64,000 nt of DNA from Sphingobium sp. TKS (GCF_001563265.1 NZ_CP005083.1:375001-439000); one strand, 5' to 3'. Shown: positions 33,562 through 42,246, counted from the stretch's first letter. Notes: generated by a model not told the origin, from the sequence alone. Numbers and translations: made by a program.

Positions 33562-34935
33562 TTACCGCCGGAGGTCGCTAAGCCCCAGTTCTTCCCACAT
33601 CCATGTAAAGTCATAGGTGCCCATCGGATCGGCGGTGCCCGATTTTGCCGCGCCATTTTCGATATATTTGAGCCAGTCGGCTACCTTTACCCGCCCCGCC
33701 TTTGTACAGGCCAGAACGCGTGGCGTCTTGTGGCTGAGGGCTGGGACCGGCTCATCGAGCGTTTTCGTATATTCACGGGTCAGCATATCGTGAACGATGC
33801 GCTCCATTTCATGCGGTGGAATATCCAGCGCCTCGTCCTGTGGCGTGCGGGCGGCATCGTCGGCCATAACCTGATCGAGCGTCCGGATTTCGGCCATAGG
33901 CGCGCTCACGCAATCACCAAGCCATTCGCCCATCTGGGTAATTGCTCGCTCCGCGCGGGCGGCACTGTTTACCTCGACGATCAGCTTGCGCCCTGCCAGT
34001 TCCACATTGGCAAAAACCGGCGTGCCGTCATCCATGGTCGTGACGAAGGCCCGCTTGCCTTTGGTCGCTTGCGGCTTCTTGTTCTTCGTCGCTGGTGCCA
34101 GCCAGTTCCAGAAACTGTCGCTGGCAGGTTCCAGCCATTGTGCCGCGTTCAGCCTTCGGATCAGGCTCTTGCCGACCACGCCTTTCGCCAGCGGAAAAAC
34201 GATACGGTGGAACACCAGGTCATCGCCGTCGGCGTTGACCATATCCGGCGCGCTGCCGGGCATGGCCTTGCCCAGACAGTCGAGCAGCCACATGTTCGTG
34301 AACATCGGTCCCGATGCTCCCAGAAGCGCGTCCCGATCGGACGGGTCCAATTCCGCAGTGTCCTGAGTTTCGTCGGCAAGTCGGGAAAATGCCTCGACCA
34401 CTCGCACGGCGCCCTCAGCGCTGAACGGCAACAGCGCTCCGGAAATGCCATGGCGCCCGTTCACGTCGACAACCCTTGCGGCGATCTTGTCCCAGTTGAC
34501 CAGGGTCTGGGTTGCACCGTGTTCGCGCACCGTCACCGGAGCAACGTCGCGCAGCAGATCGCGCAAGGTCATCGACTGACCAGGCACGACTTCGCTGACC
34601 TCATAGAGCGACATGACCGTATCGCGTAACGCGCGCATATAGGCCTTGTTCGGCGCCTTTTCGTTCCAGCCCCGGCGCTTGAGATAGTCATCGACCAGAT
34701 TGCGACCGTCGGGTTCCAGTTCCTGCGTAAGCAGATCTTCAAAGGCGCAGCCCCATAGCGGCCCTTGCCAGTGATCGCCAATTATCTCGAATATGGCGTC
34801 AGGCTCGAGTCCGGTCGCTTCGCTCGCCGGATCGAGATGCGCGGACAGCATTTCGGCCAATGCCTCATCCCATGGCGCGCGATCCGCATATTTCATCAGG
34901 CCGGAAAGATCGTGAGCCGATTTCGATCTGGACAT
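33562..34935 (-). CDS. Transposon passenger protein of unknown function
   Basis: A 457-aa soluble protein starting at ATG 34935, 3 bp from the tnpR stop, so it is co-transcribed with the resolvase. No signal peptide, membrane span or familiar catalytic motif is visible. The N-terminal half is acidic and helical. The C-terminal region contains PHEMERIVHDMLTREYTKTL and HKTPRVLACTKAGRVKVADW, ending TYDFTWMWEELGLSDLRR, which looks like a conserved module in hypothetical proteins that I cannot name with certainty. Its place inside the transposon suggests a cargo that benefits the element or host. Confidence 0.75.
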   Translation of the reverse strand: MSRSKSAHDLSGLMKYADRAPWDEALAEMLSAHLDPASEATGLEPDAIFEIIGDHWQGPLWGCAFEDLLTQELEPDGRNLVDDYLKRRGWNEKAPNKAYMRALRDTVMSLYEVSEVVPGQSMTLRDLLRDVAPVTVREHGATQTLVNWDKIAARVVDVNGRHGISGALLPFSAEGAVRVVEAFSRLADETQDTAELDPSDRDALLGASGPMFTNMWLLDCLGKAMPGSAPDMVNADGDDLVFHRIVFPLAKGVVGKSLIRRLNAAQWLEPASDSFWNWLAPATKNKKPQATKGKRAFVTTMDDGTPVFANVELAGRKLIVEVNSAARAERAITQMGEWLGDCVSAPMAEIRTLDQVMADDAARTPQDEALDIPPHEMERIVHDMLTREYTKTLDEPVPALSHKTPRVLACTKAGRVKVADWLKYIENGAAKSGTADPMGTYDFTWMWEELGLSDLRR

Positions 34936-35505
34936 TCAGATGGGCCTTTCCACGCCGAGGCGGCGCATTTCTCGATAGATGGTCGATCGGCCGATGCCGA
35001 GTTGTCGTGCTGCTTCTGTCGGCGAGATGCTCGCTTCGACCAGTTTGATGGCGGCATGTACCTTGGACATGTCGAGCGGCTGACGGCCGGGCAACTTGCC
35101 TTTGGCGCGCGCGGCGGCGATCCCATCCCTGGTTCGCTCGGAGATCAGTCTCCGCTCGAAATGGGCGATGGCCCCGAACACATGGAAGATGAGTTCGCCG
35201 GCGGCCGACGATGTGTCGATCTTTTCCTCAAGACTCAGGAGCGCGATGCCCTGGCCGCGTAGCGTCTCGACCGTGGTGAGCAATTCGGCGAGCGAGCGCC
35301 CAAGCCGATCGAGGCGGACCACCGCCAGCGTGTCGCCCTTGCGGGCATAGGCGATCAGTTCGGCCAGACCGGGCCGCTCCATGCTCTTGCCCGACATGAC
35401 GTCGGTGAACACCTTGATCGCGCCGGCCTCCTCCAGACGCATGGTCTGTCCAGCCACGTCCTGATCGCCGGTGCTGACGCGGGCATAACCCAGAATATCG
35501 CCCAT
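34936..35505 (-). CDS. tnpR: Serine resolvase TnpR of the Tn3-family transposon
   Basis: The 189-aa product starts at ATG 35505 (MGDILGYARVSTGDQD), with the catalytic serine in ARVSTGDQD. The catalytic domain continues with VVRLDRLGRSLAELL and ERRLISERTRDGIAAARAKG, and the C-terminal helix-turn-helix (EASISPTEAARQLGIGRSTI) binds the res site. It resolves cointegrates produced by TnpA. It is divergent from tnpA across a 140-bp gap. The in-frame ORF extension to 35580 has no support. Confidence 0.95.
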   Translation of the reverse strand: MGDILGYARVSTGDQDVAGQTMRLEEAGAIKVFTDVMSGKSMERPGLAELIAYARKGDTLAVVRLDRLGRSLAELLTTVETLRGQGIALLSLEEKIDTSSAAGELIFHVFGAIAHFERRLISERTRDGIAAARAKGKLPGRQPLDMSKVHAAIKLVEASISPTEAARQLGIGRSTIYREMRRLGVERPI

Positions 35506-35645
35506 CCCGTGCGTCTCCCAAACGGTCGTTCTGTGGACGATCTGAAGGGCGATCGCTTCGCCCCATCCATATCCGTCCACATACTATGTCTCTTTACTCA
35601 TGGCTGTCCATAGGCCCAGATGACCTTTTGTGGACGGGAATCGGA
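35506..35645. promoter_or_regulatory. Probable res site and divergent tnpR/tnpA promoter region
   Basis: The gap between the divergent resolvase and transposase genes carries repeated half-sites of the form TGTGGACGA (near 35532), CCGTCCAC (35573-35580), GCTGTCCATA (near 35603) and TGTGGACGGG (near 35629). This arrangement of inverted half-sites is as expected for resolvase-binding subsites. Exact subsite boundaries cannot be fixed by eye. Confidence 0.6.
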
Positions 35646-38615
35646 ATGACGAAGCGTAAGCATCAACTCCTGACCGAGAGCGAACGCGATCAGATCCTCG
35701 CCATCCCGAGCGAGCGCGACCATCTAGCCCGGCTCTACACCTTCGAGCCTTCGGACATCGAGATCATCGGCGCACGACGGGAGCGACGGAACCAGTTGGG
35801 TGTCGCGCTGCAACTCGCGCTCTTGCGGCACCCGGGCATCACACTGGCGCAGTTGATACAGGACAAGGGAGCGATACCCCATGATCTCGCCGCCTTCGTC
35901 GCGGAACAACTTGGTCTACACGTAACCGACCTGGCCAACTATGCAGCGCGGGATCAGACGATGACGGACCATGCCCGCGAGCTGGCGATGCGAGCGGGCC
36001 TTCGTGGACCAACCCGCGCCGACATTCCCTTCATGATCGAAGCGGCCGCGAAAACGGCATGGGCGACCGACAAGGGGATGACGATAGCGATCGGCGTTGT
36101 CACCGCCCTTCGCGAGGCCCGGATTCTACTGCCGTCCATCTCCACCATCGAACGCGCCAGTAGTGCGGGACGCGCGCGTGCCCGCAAGCAGGCTGCCTAC
36201 GCCCTGATCGCTGATCTTAGCGCCGAACAGGTCCACGCCCTCGACCAGGTCTTTGACGACGCCGGCGGCATGAGCCAACTCGCTTCGCTCAAGACCATTC
36301 CCGTTGCGGCCAGGCCCGATCACATCCGCCAGATTCTCGACCGCCTGCGGCAAGTGCGGAAGATCGGCATCTCCCCGGACGTGGCTGGCCGCATCCATGC
36401 CGACCGATTTCGGCAATATGTCAGGGAAGGCCGCGCTTCGCCTGCCTATATGATCGAGCGATATATTCCCTCCCGACGGCGCGCTACGCTGGTTGCGTTC
36501 CTGCTCGACCTCGAGGAACGACTGACCGACAGCGCCTTGGAGATGGCGGACAAGCTGATCGGCAGCATCTTCACCCGCGCGAAGAACGCCCAGGCGCGCA
36601 GCTATGCCACCACGTCAAAGAATGTGGCGCGGCTGATGCTGATCTTTCGCAGGACAATCGACGCATTGACCGATGCGGTCGATACCGGCGAAGATCCAAT
36701 GGAGGCCCTGGACGCATCGGTCGGGTGGAACACCCTCCTGAAGGCGAGGCCAGAAGTGGCGACAATCGCGGAAACCGCCAACCTTGATCCGCTGACGGTG
36801 GCGGCCGACCGCTATGCGACGTTGCGCAAGTTCGCCCCCGACCTGCTTGAGGCGCTCCAGTTCAGGGCCGGAAAGGGCAGTGCAAAAACGATCGCCGCCA
36901 TCGAGATGCTGCGCGACCTCAACAGGTCGGGCAAACGCGATCTGCCTGCCGACGCTCCGATGCCCTTCCGCAAGGAATGGCGGAAAATCGTCGTGGGCGA
37001 TGACGGCAAGATCAACCGGCGTCTCTGGGAAATCGCGACGATCGCGCATCTGCGCAACAAGCTGCGTTCCGGGGATGTCTGGGTGGAGCGATCGGCAGGA
37101 TACCGCCGGTTCGACAGCTACCTGCTCAGCGAACCCCAGGCGAAGCCGATCGTGTCGGCTCTCGGTCTGCCACCCACAGCCGGCGAATGGCTCGAACAGC
37201 GGGGCCGCGAACTTGACTGGCGGCTTAAGAAATTTGCCCAGCGCCTGAAGCGCGACGCTCTGGAGGGTGTGCGATATCGCGACGACCGCCTCCAGATATC
37301 CCCCGTTCGCACGATCGCGACGCCCGACGCCGAAGCGCTGGCCGACCGGCTCGATGCCATGATGCCACGCATCCGCATCACCGAGCTACTGCATGAGGTG
37401 GCGCAGGAAACCGGCTTTCTTGCGGCGTTCACCAACCTGCGTACCGGCGAGCCGTGTCCCAATGAAAACGCGCTGCTCGCCACGATCCTCGCCGATGCGA
37501 CCAATCTCGGCCTGTCGCGCATGGCGGCGGCGAGTCAGGGCGTCACGCGCGATCAGCTCCTCTGGACCCATGACGCCTATATCCGCGACGACAGCTACCG
37601 CGCGGCGCTGGCCCTCCTCATCAACGCGCACCACCGCCTGCCATTCTCACGAGTATGGGGCGACGGCACCACGTCCAGTTCCGATGGCCAGTTCTTCAGG
37701 GCCGCGAAGCGCGGCGCGTCGGGCGGCGATATCAACGCCCGCTATGGCGTCGATCATGGCTTCAGCTTCTACACCCATAATTCTGATCAGCGCGCGCCCT
37801 ACCACGTCAAAGTGATCTCGGCCGCGACGCATGAGGCGCCCTATGTCCTCGACGGCCTCACCAGCCACGGCACCGATCTCAGGATCGTCGAGCATTACAC
37901 CGACACCGGCGGGGCGACCGATCATGTCTTCGCCCTGTGCGCGATGCTGGGATTTCGCTTCTGCCCGCGCCTGCGCGACTTCCCCGACAGGCGGCTCGCG
38001 CCGATCGCGCCGGTCACGGCCTATCCGTCCATCACCCCGCTGTTGGGCAAGCGTATCCGCACCGACATCATCGGTGAGCAATGGGAAGACGTGCTGCGCC
38101 TCGTAGGGTCGATCAAGGCCGGCCATGTCGCGCCATCGGTCATGCTGCGAAAGCTCGCTGCCTACGAACGGCAGAACCAGCTCGATGTCGCGCTACAGGA
38201 AATCGGCAAGATCGAGCGGACGCTGTTCATGCTGGACTGGCTAGAAAATCCCGATCTGCGCCGGCGATGCCATGCCGGTCTCAACAACAGCGAGCAGCGC
38301 CATGCCCTGACGCAGGCGATCTACACATTCCGCCAGGGCCGCATCATCGACCGCAGCCACGAGGCGCAGCAATATCGGGCGTCCGGCCTCAATCTGCTCG
38401 TCGCCGCGATCGTCTATTGGAACACGATCTACATGGATGCCGCCGCCCAGCATCTACGATCAACATCGGTCGCGGTGCCTGATGATCTACTCGCCCATAC
38501 GTCCCCAGTAGGTTGGGAGCATATTGCTTTCTCGGGCGATTTCCTCTGGGATCGAGCAGCCGCTTCCGCTGGCCGCAAGGCCCTCAATCTGCCGCCGGAT
38601 AGCCGCGCCGCCTAA
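35646..38615 (+). CDS. tnpA: Tn3-family transposase TnpA
   Basis: The 989-aa product starts at ATG 35646 (MTKRKHQLLTESERDQILAI); a start at 35586 would add 20 residues across the res region. Tn3 family features are all present: the N-terminal DNA-binding region, the DDE core with WGDGTTSSSDGQFF and KVISAATHEAPYVLDGL, EHYTDTGGATDHVFALCAML, and the C-terminal PVGWEHIAFSGDFLW. It appears intact and therefore potentially active. It catalyses replicative transposition between the two terminal repeats. Confidence 0.95.
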   Translation: MTKRKHQLLTESERDQILAIPSERDHLARLYTFEPSDIEIIGARRERRNQLGVALQLALLRHPGITLAQLIQDKGAIPHDLAAFVAEQLGLHVTDLANYAARDQTMTDHARELAMRAGLRGPTRADIPFMIEAAAKTAWATDKGMTIAIGVVTALREARILLPSISTIERASSAGRARARKQAAYALIADLSAEQVHALDQVFDDAGGMSQLASLKTIPVAARPDHIRQILDRLRQVRKIGISPDVAGRIHADRFRQYVREGRASPAYMIERYIPSRRRATLVAFLLDLEERLTDSALEMADKLIGSIFTRAKNAQARSYATTSKNVARLMLIFRRTIDALTDAVDTGEDPMEALDASVGWNTLLKARPEVATIAETANLDPLTVAADRYATLRKFAPDLLEALQFRAGKGSAKTIAAIEMLRDLNRSGKRDLPADAPMPFRKEWRKIVVGDDGKINRRLWEIATIAHLRNKLRSGDVWVERSAGYRRFDSYLLSEPQAKPIVSALGLPPTAGEWLEQRGRELDWRLKKFAQRLKRDALEGVRYRDDRLQISPVRTIATPDAEALADRLDAMMPRIRITELLHEVAQETGFLAAFTNLRTGEPCPNENALLATILADATNLGLSRMAAASQGVTRDQLLWTHDAYIRDDSYRAALALLINAHHRLPFSRVWGDGTTSSSDGQFFRAAKRGASGGDINARYGVDHGFSFYTHNSDQRAPYHVKVISAATHEAPYVLDGLTSHGTDLRIVEHYTDTGGATDHVFALCAMLGFRFCPRLRDFPDRRLAPIAPVTAYPSITPLLGKRIRTDIIGEQWEDVLRLVGSIKAGHVAPSVMLRKLAAYERQNQLDVALQEIGKIERTLFMLDWLENPDLRRRCHAGLNNSEQRHALTQAIYTFRQGRIIDRSHEAQQYRASGLNLLVAAIVYWNTIYMDAAAQHLRSTSVAVPDDLLAHTSPVGWEHIAFSGDFLWDRAAASAGRKALNLPPDSRAA

Positions 38616-38627
38616 GCGTTCGCTGAT

Positions 38628-38673
38628 TGTTCGCCCTTAGCGTTGTTTAGCGTACCATCCACGCTATGCCCTC
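38628..38673 (-). repeat. Right terminal inverted repeat of the Tn3-family transposon
   Basis: Reverse complement begins GAGGGCATAGCGTGGATGG and continues GTACGCTAAACAACGCTAAG, pairing with the left end at 33493. It begins 12 bp after the tnpA stop, normal for the family. Confidence 0.85.
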
Positions 38674-38886
38674 CTTTAGCGGCCGGGTGGGATCGAGAAG
38701 GGGGGGCACCCCCCTTCGGCGGCCGATCATTCTGCGGGGGCACCTTGGGCCGGTTTGCCGCTTTTTTCGACACCGGGTTATAACAACTAGGTTTAATATA
38801 AAGGTTATGAAGGGTTAAAAGCCGGTTAGCTTGACCGGAAAACGCGCGCAAGCCGTTGATACGCCAAGGAAAAGGCTCGAAGGGCC

Positions 38887-38992
38887 GCCCCTCAAGTGTC
38901 AATGGATAAGCCCCTCAAGGGTCAATAGTCTGCCCGTCAAGTGTCAAGGATCGCGCCCCTCATCTGTCAGCACCCCCGCCCCTCAAGTGTCA
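38887..38992 (+). repeat. Five TrfA-type iterons (oriV, first cluster)
   Basis: Units of the form GCCCCTCAAGTGTCA start at 38887, 38910 (GCCCCTCAAGGGTCA), 38932 (GCCCGTCAAGTGTCA), 38955 (GCCCCTCATCTGTCA) and 38978. Their complement fits the IncP-1 consensus TGACA(C/G)(T/A)TGAGGGGC. The 22-23-bp spacing matches the functional cluster of IncP-1 origins. Confidence 0.88.
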
Positions 38993-39114
38993 GTACGGCA
39001 AGGGCCTTGCCAACAGGCTTATCCACAACTTCTGTGGATAAAGCCAGCCCGATCAAGCACATAGGCCGCCTCGACGGCCTCCGGCGCGGCTCCAGCCGGC
39101 CGATTTCGAGGCCG

Positions 39115-39185
39115 GCCCCTCATCTGTCAGCATCGCGCCGGGGTGCGCTGCCCCCCAAGTGTCAAGAAACGCCCCTCAACTGTCA
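39115..39185 (+). repeat. Three TrfA-type iterons (oriV, second cluster)
   Basis: Units at 39115 (GCCCCTCATCTGTCA), 39150 (GCCCCCCAAGTGTCA) and 39171 (GCCCCTCAACTGTCA) follow the DnaA-box region. In IncP-1 plasmids the outlying iterons help copy-number control. Confidence 0.82.
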
Positions 39186-39299
39186 CCAGCCGGCGTTTTG
39201 TCCCCAAACGATCCACAAGGCCGACCAGGCAGCGCCGGCCCTCTATGGCCCCGAGAAGGGGCCAGAAAGGGGTCGCCTCAGAAAACGGAAAATAAAGCA

Positions 39300-40500
39300 C
39301 GCTAAGCCCTTACTTACCCAGATGTTTGACTGTTCGTGGCACTTTCACCATGGCAATTGCAATTGCCCAACTGAATCGCACCGGCTTCCGTGGAGGCTCA
39401 ACTCCTGAGAGGATTGAGTCATGAACACTAAAGCTGCTCGTTTTAGCCCTGAGGTACGTGAACGTGCCGTACGTTTGGTGCAGGAGTGCCAAGCGGATTA
39501 CGCATCACTGTGGGGTGCATGCGAATCGATTGCCCCCAAGATTGGCTGCTCTGTCAGTACCCTGCATGGATGGGTACAGCGCAAAGAAATAGATGCAGGC
39601 CAACGACCGGGTTTGACTACAGATGAACGTGAGCGGCTCAAGCAACTGGAGCGGGAGAACAAGGAGTTGCGGCGTGCCAATGACATACTCAAGGCTGCGA
39701 GCGCTTTTTTTGCGCAGGCGGAGCTGGACCGTCGCATCAAGAGCTGATTGACTTTGTAGACAAGTACCGTGATGCCTATGGGGTCGAGCCAATTTGCCGA
39801 CTGCTGCAAATTGCCCCATCGGGCTACAGACGCAGGGTTCAACAAAGAAACTGCCCATGGCTGCGCTGCAAGCGCAGCCAATCAGACGAAGAGAGTTGCG
39901 GTCATATCCAACGTGTATGGCATGCAAACTGGCAAGTTTATGGGGTGATCAAAGTCTGGAAGCAAATGCATCGAGAGGGCTTGCCTATTGCCCGCTGCAC
40001 GGTGCAGCGCCTGATGCGCAAGCTAGGGTTGGAGGGTGCGCGGCGTGGCAAGAAGGTGTGCACAACACGCCCAGATGTGGCAAGGCCATGCCCACTAGAC
40101 CTCGTCAACCGCCAGTTCACAGCCCAACGTCCTAACCAGCTTTGGGTTGCAGACTTTACCTATGTATCGACATGGCAAGGTCAGATGTTTGCGGCCTTTG
40201 TGATTGATGTCTATGCCCGCCGGATTGTGGGTTGGCGAGTCAGCAGCCACATGCGCACTGACTTTGTTGTGGATGCATTGGAGCAAGCTCTCTACGCACG
40301 GCATCCTTCAAGCGATGAAAAGCTGATTCATCACTCCGACAGGGGGAGTCAGTACGTGTCCATTCGCTACACAGAGCGCTTGGAGGAAGCTGGCCTGATG
40401 CCTTCGGTGGGCAGCACCGGCGACTCCTATGACAACGCCCTGGCTGAAACTATCAACGGCTTGTACAAAACGGAGGTCTGGACCGGCCAGCCTTTCGTAG
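39300..40500 (+). mobile_element. IS3-family insertion sequence, 3' end missing
   Basis: Contains an intact orfA and a truncated orfB in the usual -1 frame relationship. The right end and terminal repeat are lost where a second IS3 fragment joins near 40475-40500. The left boundary is uncertain. Confidence 0.8.
39421..39747 (+). CDS. IS3-family transposase OrfA
   Basis: A 108-aa OrfA from ATG 39421: helix-turn-helix ([36 protein letters not shown]) followed by a leucine-zipper-like region ([20 protein letters not shown]) ending [20 protein letters not shown]. OrfA binds the terminal repeats and, after a -1 shift, forms OrfAB. A T7 run in the codons for SAFF is a likely shift site. It lies immediately right of the IncP-1 oriV. 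Confidence 0.9.
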   Translation: MNTKAARFSPEVRERAVRLVQECQADYASLWGACESIAPKIGCSVSTLHGWVQRKEIDAGQRPGLTTDERERLKQLERENKELRRANDILKAASAFFAQAELDRRIKS

Positions 40501-40508
40501 ACACCTAG
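39741..40508 (+). pseudogene. IS3-family transposase OrfB, C-terminally truncated
   Basis: The frame from about 39741 ([20 protein letters not shown]) reads the IS3 OrfB integrase core: first Asp in LWVADFTYVSTWQG, second Asp in LIHHSDRGSQYVS and Glu in SYDNALAETINGLYKTEV. After KTEV the normal C-terminus is replaced by WTGQPFVDT and a stop, so about 50 residues are missing. There is no own start codon; expression is by frameshift from orfA. The missing end makes an active enzyme doubtful. Confidence 0.85.
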
Positions 40509-40541
40509 GAGCCATAATTCATGGCAACGACAGAGGTGTTT

Positions 40542-40803
40542 ATGAGCAACAGGCAGTACACGGATGAGTTCAAGGCCGAAGCGGTCAAGCAGGTAACCGA
40601 ACGTGGCTTCCGGGTGGCCGATGTGGCCCAGCGGCTCGGGGTCTCCACCCACAGCCTGTACGAGTGGCTGCGCAAGGCGAAGAGCGCTGCCAATGCCGAC
40701 GGCGCGGAGGCGGCACTGCTGCCGACGGCGAAGGACTCGGCGGAGGTCCGGCGACTGAAGGCCGAGATCAAGCGTCTGACCGAGGAGCGCGACATCCTAA
40801 AAA
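40542..40803 (+). pseudogene. Second IS3-family OrfA fragment
   Basis: From ATG 40542 (MSNRQYTDEFKAEAVKQVTE) an IS3 OrfA is readable through the HTH (FRVADVAQRLGVSTHSLYEW) to ERDILKN, where the usual continuation (KKAAAYFA) is replaced by unrelated sequence. The element is therefore cut at about 40803, and its orfB is absent. It belongs to a different IS3 subgroup from the element on its left. Confidence 0.8.
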
Positions 40804-41076
40804 ATGTCCGCTGTCAAGGACTTTCGATTTGCATCGGACGGACGCAAACCCATATCTGACGCGGGTTTAGAGGGTATTCGGGTTCCGGGTAGCTACGGAC
40901 CGCATCCATGTCAGGAGTTGCATGGGAGCCTGGGGATTGTGCTTCCCGGCGACCTGAGGCGCGCGCCAGCGCATAGACGCTGAGTGCGCGCACGGTCACC
41001 GTACCGCTGGAGCGAGCACGCCTCTGGCAGCCGTGGCCCGCAGCCGCCCAAGGGCAAACGGCGGCGCACACAGTAC

Positions 41077-42246
41077 TCAGCGATCGAACTGCAGGAAACT
41101 CTCGACGTTCGCATTCAGCTCTTTCACAAGAGTCTGAGCATCATCGACGATGCGCTGTAGTGAAGCGCCGCCATCCATGTAGACCCTCATGGACACCAGT
41201 TGGAGCAGGCTAAGACCGATTCGGCGCAGATCGGCCAGCGTGCTTTCCGGCACAACAGACAGCCTGAAATAGGTCCAAGTGGCGATTTGCTGGCCGATGC
41301 CATAGGTTTCCTGCTGGGCTTTCTCGACACGCCCATCGAAGATCTCTTTGTTGGCACGGTCCCACATTTGGGTCAACTTGCGGGCAAGTTTGGCAATCGC
41401 CTCCAGGACTTTTCGCTGTGTCTCATCGCTGACCTCGATAGGATCGACCAGATCGCGCATCAACTCCGCAGCAGCGAAGCCTGCGGAGTTGCACACGTCG
41501 TTGAAGTTTTCCCCTTCGCCGAGGTAGTGCCGGAACTGTGCGACTTCATCGAGCTTCTCAGCTGTGGCTTCCAACCGTTCATTGACGTGGCTCTCAATGG
41601 CCCAGTCGGAGACGGACAGGTCGCGCAGCTTTGACGCATAGACCTCCGCATCTGCCGACCAATCTTCAATCCAGGGTTTCAGGCTTCGCATCTCGGAGTC
41701 CGTATCGCTCCAGCGTCGCACGTTGGCGAGCACGTCGGCCAGCGCAGACAGCTCCGGATGATTCTTGGGTCCTTCTGCGGCCTCCCCGGGCATGGAAGCT
41801 GTCAAGGCAGCGCGAACCTCTGAGGCCGTCGCCGGTCGGGAGACCGTGCCGTGCCGGATGTACGCGCGCGAATCCACGTAGTACAGAGGCTCTGAACCCT
41901 TCTCGACAGTGATGACGAGAACGCCGAGCCCATTTGCCGATGTCCAGCCGATCTGCGGGCGGACGGGGGGATCGATGATCTGGCAAACGCCCACGATCCT
42001 TCTGCCGAGATCATCTCGAACCGCTGGGTCATGTGCATTTTCGACTCCTGGAATCGAGCCGTCGTCTGCCACTCCAAGAAGGAGTCGGCCCCCGCTGCTG
42101 GAAGCGAAAGCCGCGATTTCCTTGGCAAGATCCCGCACCTGCTTTGGCAGCTCTCGCTTGAATTCCACAGTCTCGCTCTCACCGCCCTGAGCAAGCCGAG
42201 GAATATCTTCAGATAGCTGGGCGTCCGCCCACGGTTCGATGGTCAT
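41077..42246 (-). CDS. AlbA_2/Schlafen-like DNA-binding domain protein
   Basis: A 389-aa protein from ATG 42246. The N-terminal part (about residues 20-150) is an AlbA_2/Schlafen domain: ESETVEFKRELPKQVRDLAK, AFASSSGGRLLLGVADDGSI, GVLVITVEKGSEPLYYVDSR and AYIRHGTVSRPAT. The following 240 residues are helical with coiled-coil character and no recognised domain. Such proteins are described as putative nucleic-acid-binding or ATP-binding regulators, and some relatives lie in defence islands. It is isolated between an IS3 fragment and a GST gene, with about 270 bp of featureless DNA downstream. Confidence 0.8.
   Translation of the reverse strand: MTIEPWADAQLSEDIPRLAQGGESETVEFKRELPKQVRDLAKEIAAFASSSGGRLLLGVADDGSIPGVENAHDPAVRDDLGRRIVGVCQIIDPPVRPQIGWTSANGLGVLVITVEKGSEPLYYVDSRAYIRHGTVSRPATASEVRAALTASMPGEAAEGPKNHPELSALADVLANVRRWSDTDSEMRSLKPWIEDWSADAEVYASKLRDLSVSDWAIESHVNERLEATAEKLDEVAQFRHYLGEGENFNDVCNSAGFAAAELMRDLVDPIEVSDETQRKVLEAIAKLARKLTQMWDRANKEIFDGRVEKAQQETYGIGQQIATWTYFRLSVVPESTLADLRRIGLSLLQLVSMRVYMDGGASLQRIVDDAQTLVKELNANVESFLQFDR

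Larger units (their letters stand above)
33493..38673. mobile_element. Tn3-family transposon with a passenger gene
   Basis: The element is bounded by imperfect terminal inverted repeats of about 45 bp. The left end (33493-33538) reads GAGGGCATCGCGTGGAAGG; the right end, reverse complemented (38673-38628), reads GAGGGCATAGCGTGGATGG, and both continue GTACGC-A-ACAACGCTAAG. The element is about 5.2 kb and carries a 457-aa passenger (minus), tnpR (minus) and tnpA (plus), with a probable res site between the last two. A CTTTA pentamer occurs at 33486-33490 and 38674-38678 and might be a target duplication, although the left copy is offset by 2 bp. Confidence 0.88.
38680..39190 (+). other. oriV: IncP-1-type vegetative replication origin (oriV)
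   Basis: The stretch has the layout of the RK2 oriV as I recall it. There is a GC-rich hairpin (GAAGGGGGG-CA-CCCCCCTT, near 38697-38716), an AT-rich segment (about 38775-38822), and five iterons of the TrfA type at 22-23-bp spacing (38887-38992). Next come DnaA-box-like sequences in a dyad (TTATCCACA at 39019 and TGTGGATAA at 39033), then three further iterons (39115-39185). TrfA, the initiator, is not in the window. The sequence differs from RK2 in detail, suggesting another IncP-1 subgroup. Function without trfA elsewhere is unlikely. Confidence 0.88.

Noticed and set aside
33730..34629. 299-codon plus-strand open frame within the transposon
   Set aside because: Antisense to the 457-aa passenger gene, which is coupled to tnpR and has normal composition.
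33486..38678. CTTTA as a 5-bp target-site duplication of the transposon
   Set aside because: The left CTTTA is 2 bp away from where the terminal repeat pairing begins, so I report it only as a possibility.
38887..39185. Short repeats at 22-23 bp spacing considered as a CRISPR array
   Set aside because: The repeat is too short, the spacers are only 7-8 bp, and the unit matches the IncP-1 TrfA iteron.
40804..41076. 85-codon minus-strand frame (40814-41071) downstream of the AlbA_2 gene
   Set aside because: Composition is atypical and no motif or ribosome-binding site supports it; the stretch appears to be IS junction debris.
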